From JAGOUN01 sp040389005 (GTDB lineage Bacteria; Pseudomonadota; Gammaproteobacteria; JAGOUN01): a stretch of DNA of 34,726 nt. Both the position numbers and the translations under genes were made by a program. The notes below the pieces were generated by a model. That model had not been told where the DNA came from and ran no database searches. It saw nothing but the letters and a program-made list of their open reading frames with translations. Below are positions 26,181 through 33,912 of this stretch, in pieces. Within the stretch, counting starts at the first letter, position 1. Each line of letters opens with the position of its first letter. The DNA is taken from positions 1 through 34,726 of the forward strand of contig JAZKAS010000016.1 in assembly GCA_040389005.1 (NCBI GenBank), in the 5' to 3' direction.

Positions 26181-26750
26181 TCAAAACATCCCCAGCTCAA
26201 GCTTAGCTTCTTCCGACATCATGCTTCTATCCCACGGGGGATCGAAGACAAGTTCGACAGTGACATCAGTTACACTGTCAATTTCACGTACTTTTGCCTC
26301 AGCATCCGCGACAATCACAGGCCCCATGCCACACCCAGGTGCGGTGAGAGTCATTTGAATATGCACTTCATTGCCGATTAGCTTTTCTTCGCTATTATAT
26401 CGAGGATGAACTTCGACTTTATACACTAGCCCTAATGCGGCAATATTAACGGGGATTTCTGGATCATAAACCGTTTTCAGTTGATCCCAAACTGCAGCTT
26501 CATCAACCACGCTGATAGGGCCTTCAGGGCGTTTTTTGATATCGGGCAAATCGCTAATATCAACACCCAACGCATCTGCTTCGCCTTTATCAATACGTGC
26601 CAAATTGCCGCGAACATTCACTGTAATATGGCCGCCAAGCGCTTGTACGATTTGAACTTCAGTTCCACCGGGAATAGAAAAGGGTACAGCTGAGGGCACC
26701 ATGAGCGCTTCGCAATCTCGTTCTAAATAAACCCATTGTCCTTCGTGCAT
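26181..26750 (-). CDS. sufT: SufT-type Fe-S assembly protein (DUF59/MIP18 domain)
   Basis: SufT helps mature Fe-S proteins. The N-terminal half (YLERDCEALMVPS, GGTEVQIVQALGG, GNLARIDKGEADALG) is the SufT-specific extension. The C-terminal half is a DUF59/MIP18 domain with VYDPEIPVNIAALGLVY, the conserved cysteine in LTAPGCGMGP, and LVFDPPWDRSMMSEEAKLELG. ATG at 26750 (MHEGQWVYLERDC) fits the family; a longer frame to 26873 would add 41 residues translated from the sufA tail in another frame and from a REP-like element. It follows sufA by 55 nt on the same strand and is probably co-transcribed with it, yet is separated from sufCDSU by 4 kb. Confidence 0.88.
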   Translation of the reverse strand: MHEGQWVYLERDCEALMVPSAVPFSIPGGTEVQIVQALGGHITVNVRGNLARIDKGEADALGVDISDLPDIKKRPEGPISVVDEAAVWDQLKTVYDPEIPVNIAALGLVYKVEVHPRYNSEEKLIGNEVHIQMTLTAPGCGMGPVIVADAEAKVREIDSVTDVTVELVFDPPWDRSMMSEEAKLELGMF

Positions 26751-26780
26751 TTTTGTTGTATCTCGCAATTTATATTTAAG

Positions 26781-26804
26781 AGGGCGACCGGAGGTCACGC
26801 CTAC
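26781..26804 (-). repeat. Degenerate REP-like element between sufA and sufT
   Basis: The minus strand reads GTAGGCGTGACC then TCCGGTCGCCCT, matching the family at most positions and starting one base after the sufA stop codon. In the frame of sufT it reads Val-Gly-Val-Thr-Ser-Gly-Arg-Pro, the same frame as the in-gene copies. Confidence 0.5.
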
Positions 26805-26805
26805 G

Positions 26806-27168
26806 TTAGGCCAAATCTTCGAATTTATTGTCAATGGTGAAACTTTCTCCGCAGCCACAAGCGCCAGTTTCATTTGGATTTTTATATTTGAATATTTGAT
26901 TTAAACCTTCACGCACGAAATCAATTTCAGTGCCTTTAAGAATCGAATAATCTTTTTGGGCGACATAAATTTTAATCGCATCTCCAAAACATAAATCACT
27001 TTCATCGACCATATGATCAATCACATTGAGTTTATACATGTAGCCAGAACATCCCGCTGTTTGTAAATGCAAGCGTACGCCGAGGGCATTAGGCTGCTTA
27101 TTCATTTCTTTTTGAATTTGTTGTTGCGCGGCAAGGGATAATTGAATCGACATTTGCTCATGAGTCAT
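26806..27168 (-). CDS. sufA: A-type Fe-S carrier protein, SufA/ErpA/IscA family
   Basis: A 120-residue A-type carrier that receives and delivers Fe-S clusters. The three ligand cysteines are C40 (QTAGCSGYMYKL) and C104/C106 (GACGCGESF). The run LKGTEIDFVREGLNQIFKYKNPNE is typical of the family. ATG at 27168 gives a normal length; a longer frame to 27330 would run into the divergent gene and is unlikely. No clear Shine-Dalgarno is seen. It is first in a sufA-sufT pair. The choice between SufA, ErpA and IscA cannot be made by eye; the SUF context favours SufA. Confidence 0.85.
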   Translation of the reverse strand: MTHEQMSIQLSLAAQQQIQKEMNKQPNALGVRLHLQTAGCSGYMYKLNVIDHMVDESDLCFGDAIKIYVAQKDYSILKGTEIDFVREGLNQIFKYKNPNETGACGCGESFTIDNKFEDLA

Positions 27169-27317
27169 GTAAAAGGAATTTGTGCCATTATAGCTAATAA
27201 TCCCGATCGTGCTACTAAATAACGTTGAGTCATTGCAAAAAATGGATTTTTTAAAATATTGACTATAATGAATGGTATAAGTAGAGAGCGTAGTGTTGTT
27301 TTCAAGGAGAAAAGCGT
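27169..27317. promoter_or_regulatory. Divergent promoter region between sufA and the 27318 gene
   Basis: Minus strand: a TATAAT box (27192-27187) lies 19 nt upstream of the sufA ATG, with only a weak -35 (TAGCAC, 16 nt away). Plus strand: TTGACTATAATGAATGGTAT begins at 27259 and includes TATAAT (27264-27269), about 50 nt before the ATG at 27318; its -35 is unclear. AAGGAG (27304-27309) is the ribosome-binding site of the plus-strand gene. Confidence 0.4.
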
Positions 27318-28223
27318 ATGCAGCGTACATTATCGGTCGGAAGAGGTCTGATTTACAGAGCTAGCGCTTTAAGCGCAAGCCAGGTGATTAGGCCCAAACG
27401 TAGTTTTCATGAAAAGGCCAGGCATCTGCTACCAGGTGGTCTTGGAGAGGTTTATCAGGTAAGGGGCACTAACAAGGAAAAAAATGCTCAGTTTATTGAA
27501 GAAATGATTAAAAAAAATCCAAATATGTTGGTTGTTTTTTGCGAAAGCACGGTTATCGCCAGCAATATTCAGGATTATGATCAGCGTGATCAGGCCATCA
27601 AAGACACTATTGAGAATATTAAAGAAGGTAAAGGTATTCAAGCAGGAGTAACGCTTTCCCCAGGGCATATCGCTGTCTTTACAGAAAACCACTATATCAG
27701 CCATAGTCCTCGAACAGCAAAAAATAGCAAAGATATGCTATCGTCAGTAAAAAAAGTGATTGAATATGATGCTGAGCAGTATGATAAATATTCGTCATCA
27801 CACGAAACTAGCTGCTGTATTCTAGTGCTTAATCCTCAAAAATTTGATTGTCAGCCCATGGATATTGCCATAGCAGAAGAAGAGCTACGGGATAAAGGAT
27901 ATGATGTGTTTGCAAAAAAAGTAAATTCACATAGTTGTGCCACCGCCGTTACAGGTTGGAGTTCGGGAATGCTTGATATGATTGACAGAAGTGGCATGAA
28001 TCCGCTGGCTTGTTTGTATAATCTTCTTGAACGGGTGACGCCAATCGATCTTATAAATGAAATGAGAGTTTTTATGAAGCAGGTGGGGATTGATCGAACT
28101 TTGTTTGAAGTATCGCATGCTGAGGCTGAGATTAAATTCGGTCCGAGCAGTGCTAAAAAAGCAAGTCATGATCTCGCGCCTAATGAGGAAATAAGTCATG
28201 ATACGCCAACGTTAAAAATTTAA
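27318..28223 (+). CDS. Possible permuted papain-like hydrolase with a presequence-like N-terminus
   Basis: I do not recognise this 301-residue protein with certainty. Residues 1-31 carry five Arg, one Lys, many Ser/Ala and no acidic residue (MQRTLSVGRGLIYRASALSA then SQVIRPKRSFH), much like a mitochondrial targeting presequence. In the body, SPGHIAVFTENHYISHSPRT (H117) and later VNSHSCATAVTGW (C207) are in the His-then-Cys order of circularly permuted NlpC/P60-LRAT-like hydrolases, which act on amide or ester bonds. The last 35 residues are polar. ATG at 27318 has AAGGAG 8 nt upstream. The next gene starts 15 nt downstream, so they probably form an operon. The catalytic assignment is tentative. 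Confidence 0.6.
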   Translation: MQRTLSVGRGLIYRASALSASQVIRPKRSFHEKARHLLPGGLGEVYQVRGTNKEKNAQFIEEMIKKNPNMLVVFCESTVIASNIQDYDQRDQAIKDTIENIKEGKGIQAGVTLSPGHIAVFTENHYISHSPRTAKNSKDMLSSVKKVIEYDAEQYDKYSSSHETSCCILVLNPQKFDCQPMDIAIAEEELRDKGYDVFAKKVNSHSCATAVTGWSSGMLDMIDRSGMNPLACLYNLLERVTPIDLINEMRVFMKQVGIDRTLFEVSHAEAEIKFGPSSAKKASHDLAPNEEISHDTPTLKI

Positions 28224-28238
28224 GAATAGGAGTTAAAA

Positions 28239-28691
28239 ATGTCAATATCACTCTTTTCTGCAAAAAAAAGTCCATTAACTAAGTTAAGGCATTTTTGTCA
28301 AACATTAAATAATTTAAACCCGACTTTTTTATGTAATACGCTCCATTCATACATTAAACTAACCAACGCTTTACTCGACCCAAAGAAAATTACCGTATCA
28401 TCTCTAAGCGAAGCAGGGAAAAGCTTCGATTATGCATTAAAATTTATTAAAAAGCATAAAATTGATGAAATTAGTGATGAGAGGTTAAATCAAACAACGG
28501 CAGATCTATTGGTTCACTATGCTCGGTATTTATATTTAATGTCACGTAAAGAAGAAGCCTTGTATGAAATAAACGAAGTGCTACAGCGCGCTTTCAAATT
28601 AGATCCTGATCACAGAGAGGGGAGAGCTCTGGAGGCCGATATGAAATATAATTATCCTGGGCATTTTGGTTCGCTGAAAGTCAGCCCATAA
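28239..28691 (+). CDS. Small helical TPR-like protein, unknown function
   Basis: A 150-residue, mostly helical protein. One TPR-like unit is visible at about residues 88-135 (LVHYARYLYLMSRKEEALYE then a helix, then FKLDPDHREGRALEADM). There is no signal peptide or membrane segment. AGGAG precedes the ATG by 8 nt. It lies 15 nt after the gene at 27318 and is followed by a candidate terminator, so the two form a likely two-gene unit and the product could be a partner or chaperone of its neighbour. Confidence 0.65.
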   Translation: MSISLFSAKKSPLTKLRHFCQTLNNLNPTFLCNTLHSYIKLTNALLDPKKITVSSLSEAGKSFDYALKFIKKHKIDEISDERLNQTTADLLVHYARYLYLMSRKEEALYEINEVLQRAFKLDPDHREGRALEADMKYNYPGHFGSLKVSP

Positions 28692-28699
28692 ATCTTTAT

Positions 28700-28718
28700 A
28701 AGCCACCTGCGGCTTTTT
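28700..28718 (+). terminator. Candidate intrinsic terminator
   Basis: AAGCC (28700-28704) pairs with GGCTT (28711-28715) around a 6-nt loop, and the stem runs into five T (28714-28718). It starts 9 nt after the stop of the 28239 gene. The stem is only 5 bp. Confidence 0.5.
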
Positions 28719-28789
28719 CAAGCTTTATTTCATTTATCTCAGCCATCATTGGGTTACTATTTTATTTAATCAACAAGAGAAAAGCTAAC

Positions 28790-29566
28790 ATGGAATCAAA
28801 ATATTCAGCACCTTGAAGAATAATATTTGATAAGTATCTTAGTAATGGGATAAATACGCTCAAAAAGGGAAGGGTAAGAAATTCACAAACAATCAAGGCT
28901 GATTTACAAATAAAAGAAAAGTTACTCGAAGAAATAAGGAAGCTTAACTACGCAAGTTATCTCACTGGAACGCAGGCGTTCCGTGAAGATACTTCTCTCC
29001 TATCTCTTCTTTATATAGCCGCTTGTGTAAAAGTGCCCCGCTTAAAAGAAAAAGAGGGAATGTCTTACAGCGAATTATTAGATGATATCTTTAATACCCT
29101 GAATATTGCTTGTTATATTTTTGTTGAGCGTGCCTTGCCAGGCATGGCCAAGGCTATTTGTCTAAAGATTATTGGCTCAGAACAAGAGTTAAAAAAAATA
29201 ACCGATATAGCAACAGAAGTACAAGCTTATGCAACAGATAAGCGCTATGAGGTTGGATATCCTGATCGTGATTTTAATCAGAAAAAAATATGCAAAAGAG
29301 AAATCAATATAGGAGGGTTTTCTCCTGAATACTTAGGATTTGACAAGCGAGTGAGCGATGCATATAACGCTGCTTTTGATGTGCCAATACATGAAACAAT
29401 ATCCCATGTTTATAGATCTGCTAGCCTTAAAATATTGCTTGAAGCTATTCCCGCATCAAGCTATGGCGAAGCGATGCAACTGGGCATTAGCCAGTTTTCA
29501 TCGACATCTTCAAGCGTTGACGACCAAAGTCATACACTCAATAAAGAAACGGCAACTTCACCTTAA
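28790..29566 (+). pseudogene. ORF interrupted by an in-frame TGA at codon 9, unknown function
   Basis: From ATG at 28790 the frame reads MESKYSAP, then TGA at 28814, and continues open for 250 more codons to the stop at 29566. The stretch after the TGA (IFDKYLSNGINTLKKGR...) is ordinary helical protein sequence, so the original gene was probably about 258 residues. The next in-frame start codon is GTG at 29033, without a ribosome-binding site. The conserved-looking part includes RALPGMAKAICLKIIGSEQE and the C-terminus is Ser/Thr-rich. I do not recognise a family. A nonsense mutation, a sequencing error or a remote start are possible; TGA recoding is unlikely since ligA ends with TGA. Confidence 0.6.
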
Positions 29567-29600
29567 AAACCAGCGGCTGAGTCATGAAAACAAGCGCTTT

Positions 29601-29639
29601 ATTCTCTAACAGGAGAATAATCCTTTCTTCCAGGAAAGG
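29601..29639 (+). other. Two tandem short hairpins
   Basis: ATTCTC/GAGAAT (29601-29606 with 29613-29618) and CCTTTC/GAAAGG (29622-29627 with 29634-29639) each have 6-bp stems and 6-nt loops ending in CAG. They lie 35 nt downstream of the interrupted gene. No T-run follows, so a terminator role is unproven. The rest of 29567-29777 shows only the shared Sel1 leader block. Confidence 0.35.
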
Positions 29640-29703
29640 GTCTAGCAACTAGCATCAGTAAGGTATGTTACGCGACATTAATGCACTAGGGTCATCATAT
29701 TTT

Positions 29704-29759
29704 GTTAATAAACTAGCACTATACTGCAAGCCTCTAATAAAAATTCTGATAATCAATAG
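29704..29759 (+). promoter_or_regulatory. 56-bp upstream block shared with the first Sel1 gene
   Basis: The partner of 25156-25211: 42 of 56 positions identical, no gaps, and the same distance (74 nt) from block start to ATG. Confidence 0.55.
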
Positions 29760-29777
29760 CTTAGCAAGGTAATCTTT

Positions 29778-31184
29778 ATGCTGTCTATAAACTCTGAAAT
29801 TACGAATGTAACTGCAAAACAAAACTTCGATCTCGGCGTTTGTTATCAAAACGGATGTAACGTCGTGAAAAACCAAGGTGAAGCGGCGAAGTACTATAAG
29901 TTAGCTGCTGATCAGGGCTATGCAAAAGCACAATTCAATCTCGGGATTTGTTATCACAACGGCTGGGGTGTCGTGAAAAACCAAGGTGAAGCGGCGAAGT
30001 ACTATAAGTTAGCTGCTGATCAGGGCCATGCAACAGCACAATCCAATCTCGGGGTTTGTTATCACAACGGCTGGGGCGTCGTGAACGACCTGACTGAGGC
30101 GGCGAGGTACTATAAATTAGCCGCTGATCAGGGCCATGCAAAAGCACAATCCAATCTCGGGGTTTGTTATCAAAACGGCTGGGGCGTCGTGAAAAACCAG
30201 AGTGAAGCGGCGAAGTACTATAAGTTAGCTGCTGATCAGGGCTATGCACAAGCGCAATTCAATCTCGGAATTTGTTATACAGACGGCGATGGTGTTGAGA
30301 AAGACGCGGTTGAAGCCGTTAGATGCTATAGACGTGCAGCTGATCAGGATTATCCAGAAGCAGCAGCGAGGCTCAAACATTGCTATCAAGAGGGCTTGGG
30401 TGTACCGAAAGATGCAACCGAAGCCTTTGGGTACTATAAATCAGCAGCCGAGCAAGGTTATGCATACGCACAATTCAACCTCGCTGTTTGTTACGCAAAT
30501 GGCAGGGGTGTCAAGATAAATAAGGTTGAAGCGGTTAAATGGTACAAACTGGCTGCTGATCAAAATTTTAAAAAAGCACAACACAATCTCGGGCTATGTT
30601 ATACAGAGGGCAGAGGAACCGCGATAAATCTGACTGAAGCGGCGAGATACTACCGATTGGCTGCTGATCAAGGTTATCCACTCGCACAATTCAATCTCGC
30701 GAACAGCTATGCAAAAGGCAGGGGCGTCGTGCAAGATATGGTTAAGGCGACGAAGTACTGGCGATTAGCTGCTGATCAAGGTTATCCACCCGCACAATTC
30801 CGTCTCGCGCGTAGTTATGCAGAAGGCACGGGCGTCGTACAAGATATGGTTGAGGCGACGAGATACTGCCGATTAGCCGCTGATCAAGGGCATGCACAAG
30901 CGCAATTCAATCTTGGAAATTGTTATGAAAAAGGCTTAGGTGTCGATCAAGATTTTTTCGAAGCGTCTATATACTATAAAAAAGCAGCCGATCAGGGGCA
31001 TGCAGATGCACAAGCCAAGCTCCCAGGTTCTTATAAAACCAGCCAGAACCCGAAGGATCGAGTGGAAGAAGGTGAATATACTACAACGAGGTTGAATATT
31101 CGCTATTTTAACTCGGCGGAAAAACGTGTGCGAAAAGATTCTGAACAACATGTTGAGACAAAGAGACAGCGCACGAGCCCGTAA
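29778..31184 (+). CDS. Sel1-repeat protein (eleven repeats) with NLS-like tail
   Basis: A 468-residue protein with 11 complete 36-residue Sel1-like repeats plus a partial one, for example AKAQFNLGICYHNGWGVVKN followed by QGEAAKYYKLAADQGH. The first four repeats are nearly identical in DNA (108-bp units), whereas later ones have diverged, so the array grew at its 5' end. There is no signal peptide. The last 45 residues are outside the repeats and end with a bipartite basic signal, KRVRK at 449-453 and KRQR at 462-465. AAGGT lies 7 nt before the ATG. It is a paralogue of the Sel1 gene at 25230 and shares its leader. Role unknown; protein scaffold likely. Confidence 0.88.
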   Translation: MLSINSEITNVTAKQNFDLGVCYQNGCNVVKNQGEAAKYYKLAADQGYAKAQFNLGICYHNGWGVVKNQGEAAKYYKLAADQGHATAQSNLGVCYHNGWGVVNDLTEAARYYKLAADQGHAKAQSNLGVCYQNGWGVVKNQSEAAKYYKLAADQGYAQAQFNLGICYTDGDGVEKDAVEAVRCYRRAADQDYPEAAARLKHCYQEGLGVPKDATEAFGYYKSAAEQGYAYAQFNLAVCYANGRGVKINKVEAVKWYKLAADQNFKKAQHNLGLCYTEGRGTAINLTEAARYYRLAADQGYPLAQFNLANSYAKGRGVVQDMVKATKYWRLAADQGYPPAQFRLARSYAEGTGVVQDMVEATRYCRLAADQGHAQAQFNLGNCYEKGLGVDQDFFEASIYYKKAADQGHADAQAKLPGSYKTSQNPKDRVEEGEYTTTRLNIRYFNSAEKRVRKDSEQHVETKRQRTSP

Positions 31185-31214
31185 AACTTTAGTGTAACAC
31201 GGATTAGTCTCAAC

Positions 31215-31661
31215 TCACTCTGTCACAGCAACTTCATTTTTGCCTTCAAGAAGGTTGTGCAAAGTATGCCACGCCAATGTCGCGCATTTAACGCGCGCTG
31301 GGTATTCTTTAACGCCTTCTAGAATCGTTAGTTTTCCGAGGTGTTCATCAGGAGATTGTTTGTCTACCACCATGGCATGAAAATGTTGGAATAATTGTTT
31401 GGTTTCTTCTAAGCTTTTTCCTTGCAAATGTTGCGACATCAACGAAGCAGAAGCCATCGAAATAGCGCAACCCGTGCCTTCAAACATGGCTTTTTCAATT
31501 TTATTATCTTTAATCAATAAAAATAATTTTAATTGATCACCGCATAGGGGATTATAGCCTTCAAGTACATGCGTTGCCTCGGCCATAGCGCCAAAATTTC
31601 GTGGATGCCGACCATGGTCAACAATCACTTCTTGATATAACGCGCGCAGTTCTGAATTCAT
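31215..31661 (-). CDS. sufU: SufU-type Fe-S cluster assembly protein
   Basis: A 148-residue NifU/IscU-fold protein of the SUF type. C40 (with D42), C65 and C126 occupy the zinc/cluster ligand positions (NPLCGDQLKL, GTGCAISMAS, RVKCATLAWHTL). The insert between the second and third cysteines marks SufU rather than IscU. In SUF systems with SufU it accepts persulfide sulfur from SufS. Its ATG overlaps the sufS stop by four bases (ATGA), so translation is coupled. It is the last gene of the sufCDSU run here, with the convergent Sel1 gene 30 nt away. Confidence 0.92.
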   Translation of the reverse strand: MNSELRALYQEVIVDHGRHPRNFGAMAEATHVLEGYNPLCGDQLKLFLLIKDNKIEKAMFEGTGCAISMASASLMSQHLQGKSLEETKQLFQHFHAMVVDKQSPDEHLGKLTILEGVKEYPARVKCATLAWHTLHNLLEGKNEVAVTE

Positions 31662-32887
31662 GAAAATATCCTATCAACTGTTTTAAGAGCGTTTATAAAA
31701 AGATCTATTTCTTCAAACGTATTATAAAAACAAAACGATGCGCGCGCCGTGGTATTGAGCTTTAAATAATTCATCAATGGCATCGTGCAATGATGTCCAG
31801 CGCGAATCGCAATGCCTTCATCATCTAAAATGGTCGCAATATCATGCGGATGTGCATTTTTATGGATAAAAGAAATGATGCTCGCTTTATCGGTTGCAGT
31901 GCCAATAATTTGAATATTAGGAATCGTATTTAATTTTTCAGTCGCATAATTTAAAAGATCGTGCTCGTACTGTTGAATGCGATTTAAATCTAGCGTACTT
32001 AAATACTTAATCGATTCTACCCACGCAAGCGTTCCCGCAATATTGGGTGTACCCGCTTCAAATTTTAACGGTGCTTTTTGATATTCAGAAGTTTCATAAC
32101 TGACTTTGGTAATCATATCACCACCACCTTGATAGGGAGGAAGTTTATTTAACCATTCAGAAGTTCCATATAATGCGCCAATACCTGTCGGACCAAACAT
32201 TTTATGACCTGAAAAAACAAGAAAATCACAAGCAAGCATTTGTACGTTAATCGGTTTATGCGCAGTGGCTTGTGCGGCATCAATTAATGTTGGAATATTT
32301 TTTTCTTTGGATAAACGAATAATTTCTTCAACAGGATTAATATTGCCTAATGTATTTGAAATATACGTTACTGCAACGAGTTTAGTTTTTTCTGACAATA
32401 ATGTTTTAAAATGTTCTAAATCTAATGAAGTATCTTCCAGCAAGTTAATCACTTTTAAACTTGCGCCACTATATTGGCAGGCCAACTGCCAGGGAACGAT
32501 ATTGGAATGATGCTCCATCGCGCTAATAATAATTTCATCGCCAGGTTTTAAAATGGTTCGAGAAAAACCATGTGCAACTAAATTAATAGCTTCTGTTGTG
32601 CCGCGTGTAAAAACAATATTACTTGAAGAAGGCGCATGAATAAAATCAGCAATGATTTTTCGCGCATCTTCATATTTTTGCGTGGAAATTTCACTTAAAT
32701 AATGTACGCCGCGATGTACGTTGGCATTTTCCATTTCATAATATCGCGATGTTGCTTCAATGCATTGACGCGGTTTTTGCGTGGTAGCGGCATTATCTAG
32801 ATAAACAAGTGGGTTGCCACGGGCTTGGGTTTGTAAAATGGGGAAATTTAAGCGAATTTCTGCGATCTCTTGTAATGTAAAAGCCAT
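31658..32887 (-). CDS. sufS: Cysteine desulfurase SufS
   Basis: A 409-residue PLP-dependent class V aminotransferase-fold enzyme that removes sulfur from cysteine for Fe-S cluster assembly. The N-terminal YLDNAATTQKP, the PLP lysine K229 in VFSGHKMFGPTGIGALYG, and the persulfide-forming cysteine C367 in RAGHHCTMPLM are all present. SufS-type (group II) spacing and length match E. coli SufS (406). It starts 2 nt after sufD and overlaps sufU, so it is part of one operon. Confidence 0.97.
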   Translation of the reverse strand: MAFTLQEIAEIRLNFPILQTQARGNPLVYLDNAATTQKPRQCIEATSRYYEMENANVHRGVHYLSEISTQKYEDARKIIADFIHAPSSSNIVFTRGTTEAINLVAHGFSRTILKPGDEIIISAMEHHSNIVPWQLACQYSGASLKVINLLEDTSLDLEHFKTLLSEKTKLVAVTYISNTLGNINPVEEIIRLSKEKNIPTLIDAAQATAHKPINVQMLACDFLVFSGHKMFGPTGIGALYGTSEWLNKLPPYQGGGDMITKVSYETSEYQKAPLKFEAGTPNIAGTLAWVESIKYLSTLDLNRIQQYEHDLLNYATEKLNTIPNIQIIGTATDKASIISFIHKNAHPHDIATILDDEGIAIRAGHHCTMPLMNYLKLNTTARASFCFYNTFEEIDLFINALKTVDRIFS

Positions 32888-32889
32888 AG

Positions 32890-33912
32890 TTATTCCTCAT
32901 TTATCAAGAATGGAAATACAGTATTATTTTCGCTGTTTAAAAAAATTTCTTGTAAAAAACCTTCCATCAACAATGCTTTGGCTTCTTCCAAAGCAATGCC
33001 ACGTGCTTGCAAATAAAACAGCGCTTGTTGATCCAGTTGCCCAACGGTTGCGCCGTGTGAGGCTTTGACGTCATCGGCATAAATTTCTAATTCAGGTTTT
33101 GTGTCAATTTCCGCTTGATTAGATAATAACAAATTTTTATTAAGTTGCTCTGTTACACTTTTTTGTGCGTCTCTTTCAAAAACAACTTTCCCATTAAAAA
33201 TCGCTTTGGATTTATCATCTAAAATACCGCGATAATGTTGTTTGCTTTGACAATGCGGTACATGATGATAAATGACGCTATGATGATCGGCAATCTGTTC
33301 ACCCTTGGTTAAGTAGGCGCCTTGCAAACTCGCTTCTGCATGTGGCGCATTTAAATGCACTTCAAAATCCGTGCGTGAAAGGGCGGCGCCTTTATCCAAA
33401 GTAACGCTATTAAACGTGCTGTTTGCAGATTGATTCACCAAAATAAAATCAATTAAAAAACTATTGTTATTTAACCTTTGTTTTTTATAGAGGGAGAGTT
33501 TTGCATTTTTTTCTAATACAATTTCAGTAAAAATATTTGTAAAACAAGCGGTTTTATCTTCAGAAGTGTGGTCAAATAAAATTTCTGCTTGGATATTTTC
33601 TGCAACATGAATACGCTGATAAATATTTGTTGCTGTCTTTTCTTTATTAATAAAGTTAATTTTGATAGGCGATGAAACTGGTTCTGTTATTTTAATTGTT
33701 TTCACTTCATCTGCCATTTCAATCGCCAGGTTGGCGAATGGATGCGGTGACAATTGCATCGGCCTGGGGTAGGGGCTACCGGTAGCCCCTGCATGGCCAG
33801 CACAAAATTCTGTGTCTAACAATTTTTGAATGGGAGTATATTTCCAGTTTTCTGTTTTACGCGTTGGAATCGTCAGTTGAAATTTTTCAAACGCTTCTTT
33901 CAAATTAAACAT
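32890..33912 (-). CDS. sufD: Fe-S assembly scaffold subunit SufD
   Basis: SufD partners SufB and SufC in the SufBC2D scaffold. The N-terminal TRKTENWKYTPIQKLLD is typical, and the C-terminal half has the beta-helix core and the ending DQQALFYLQARGIALEEAKA with LLMEGFLQEI. I chose ATG at 33912 (MFNLKEAFEKF), which overlaps the sufC stop by 8 bases; an ATG at 33933 would add seven residues. Residues about 40-52 (AGHAGATGSPYPRPM) are encoded by a perfect REP-like palindrome (33771-33790) inserted in frame in a variable stretch. At 340 residues it is shorter than E. coli SufD (423), as in many other species. Confidence 0.9.
   Translation of the reverse strand: MFNLKEAFEKFQLTIPTRKTENWKYTPIQKLLDTEFCAGHAGATGSPYPRPMQLSPHPFANLAIEMADEVKTIKITEPVSSPIKINFINKEKTATNIYQRIHVAENIQAEILFDHTSEDKTACFTNIFTEIVLEKNAKLSLYKKQRLNNNSFLIDFILVNQSANSTFNSVTLDKGAALSRTDFEVHLNAPHAEASLQGAYLTKGEQIADHHSVIYHHVPHCQSKQHYRGILDDKSKAIFNGKVVFERDAQKSVTEQLNKNLLLSNQAEIDTKPELEIYADDVKASHGATVGQLDQQALFYLQARGIALEEAKALLMEGFLQEIFLNSENNTVFPFLINEE
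33769..33790 (+). repeat. REP-like palindrome inside sufD
   Basis: AGGGGCTACC followed directly by GGTAGCCCCT (33771-33790) is a perfect 20-bp palindrome carrying both arms of the family. In the minus-strand sufD frame it reads Ala-Gly-Ala-Thr-Gly-Ser-Pro-Tyr, the same phase as the hemH copy, and so avoids the TAG stop present in the other phase. Confidence 0.75.

Noticed and set aside
26751..26873. 41-residue N-terminal extension of SufT
   Set aside because: It overlaps the end of sufA and the REP-like element; family members begin near the ATG at 26750.
27169..27330. 54-residue N-terminal extension of SufA
   Set aside because: It would overlap the start of the divergent gene at 27318 and does not resemble the A-type family.
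28814..28816. TGA as a recoded sense codon
   Set aside because: ligA, uvrB and other genes in the window end with TGA in normal position, and no recoding element is visible after this TGA.
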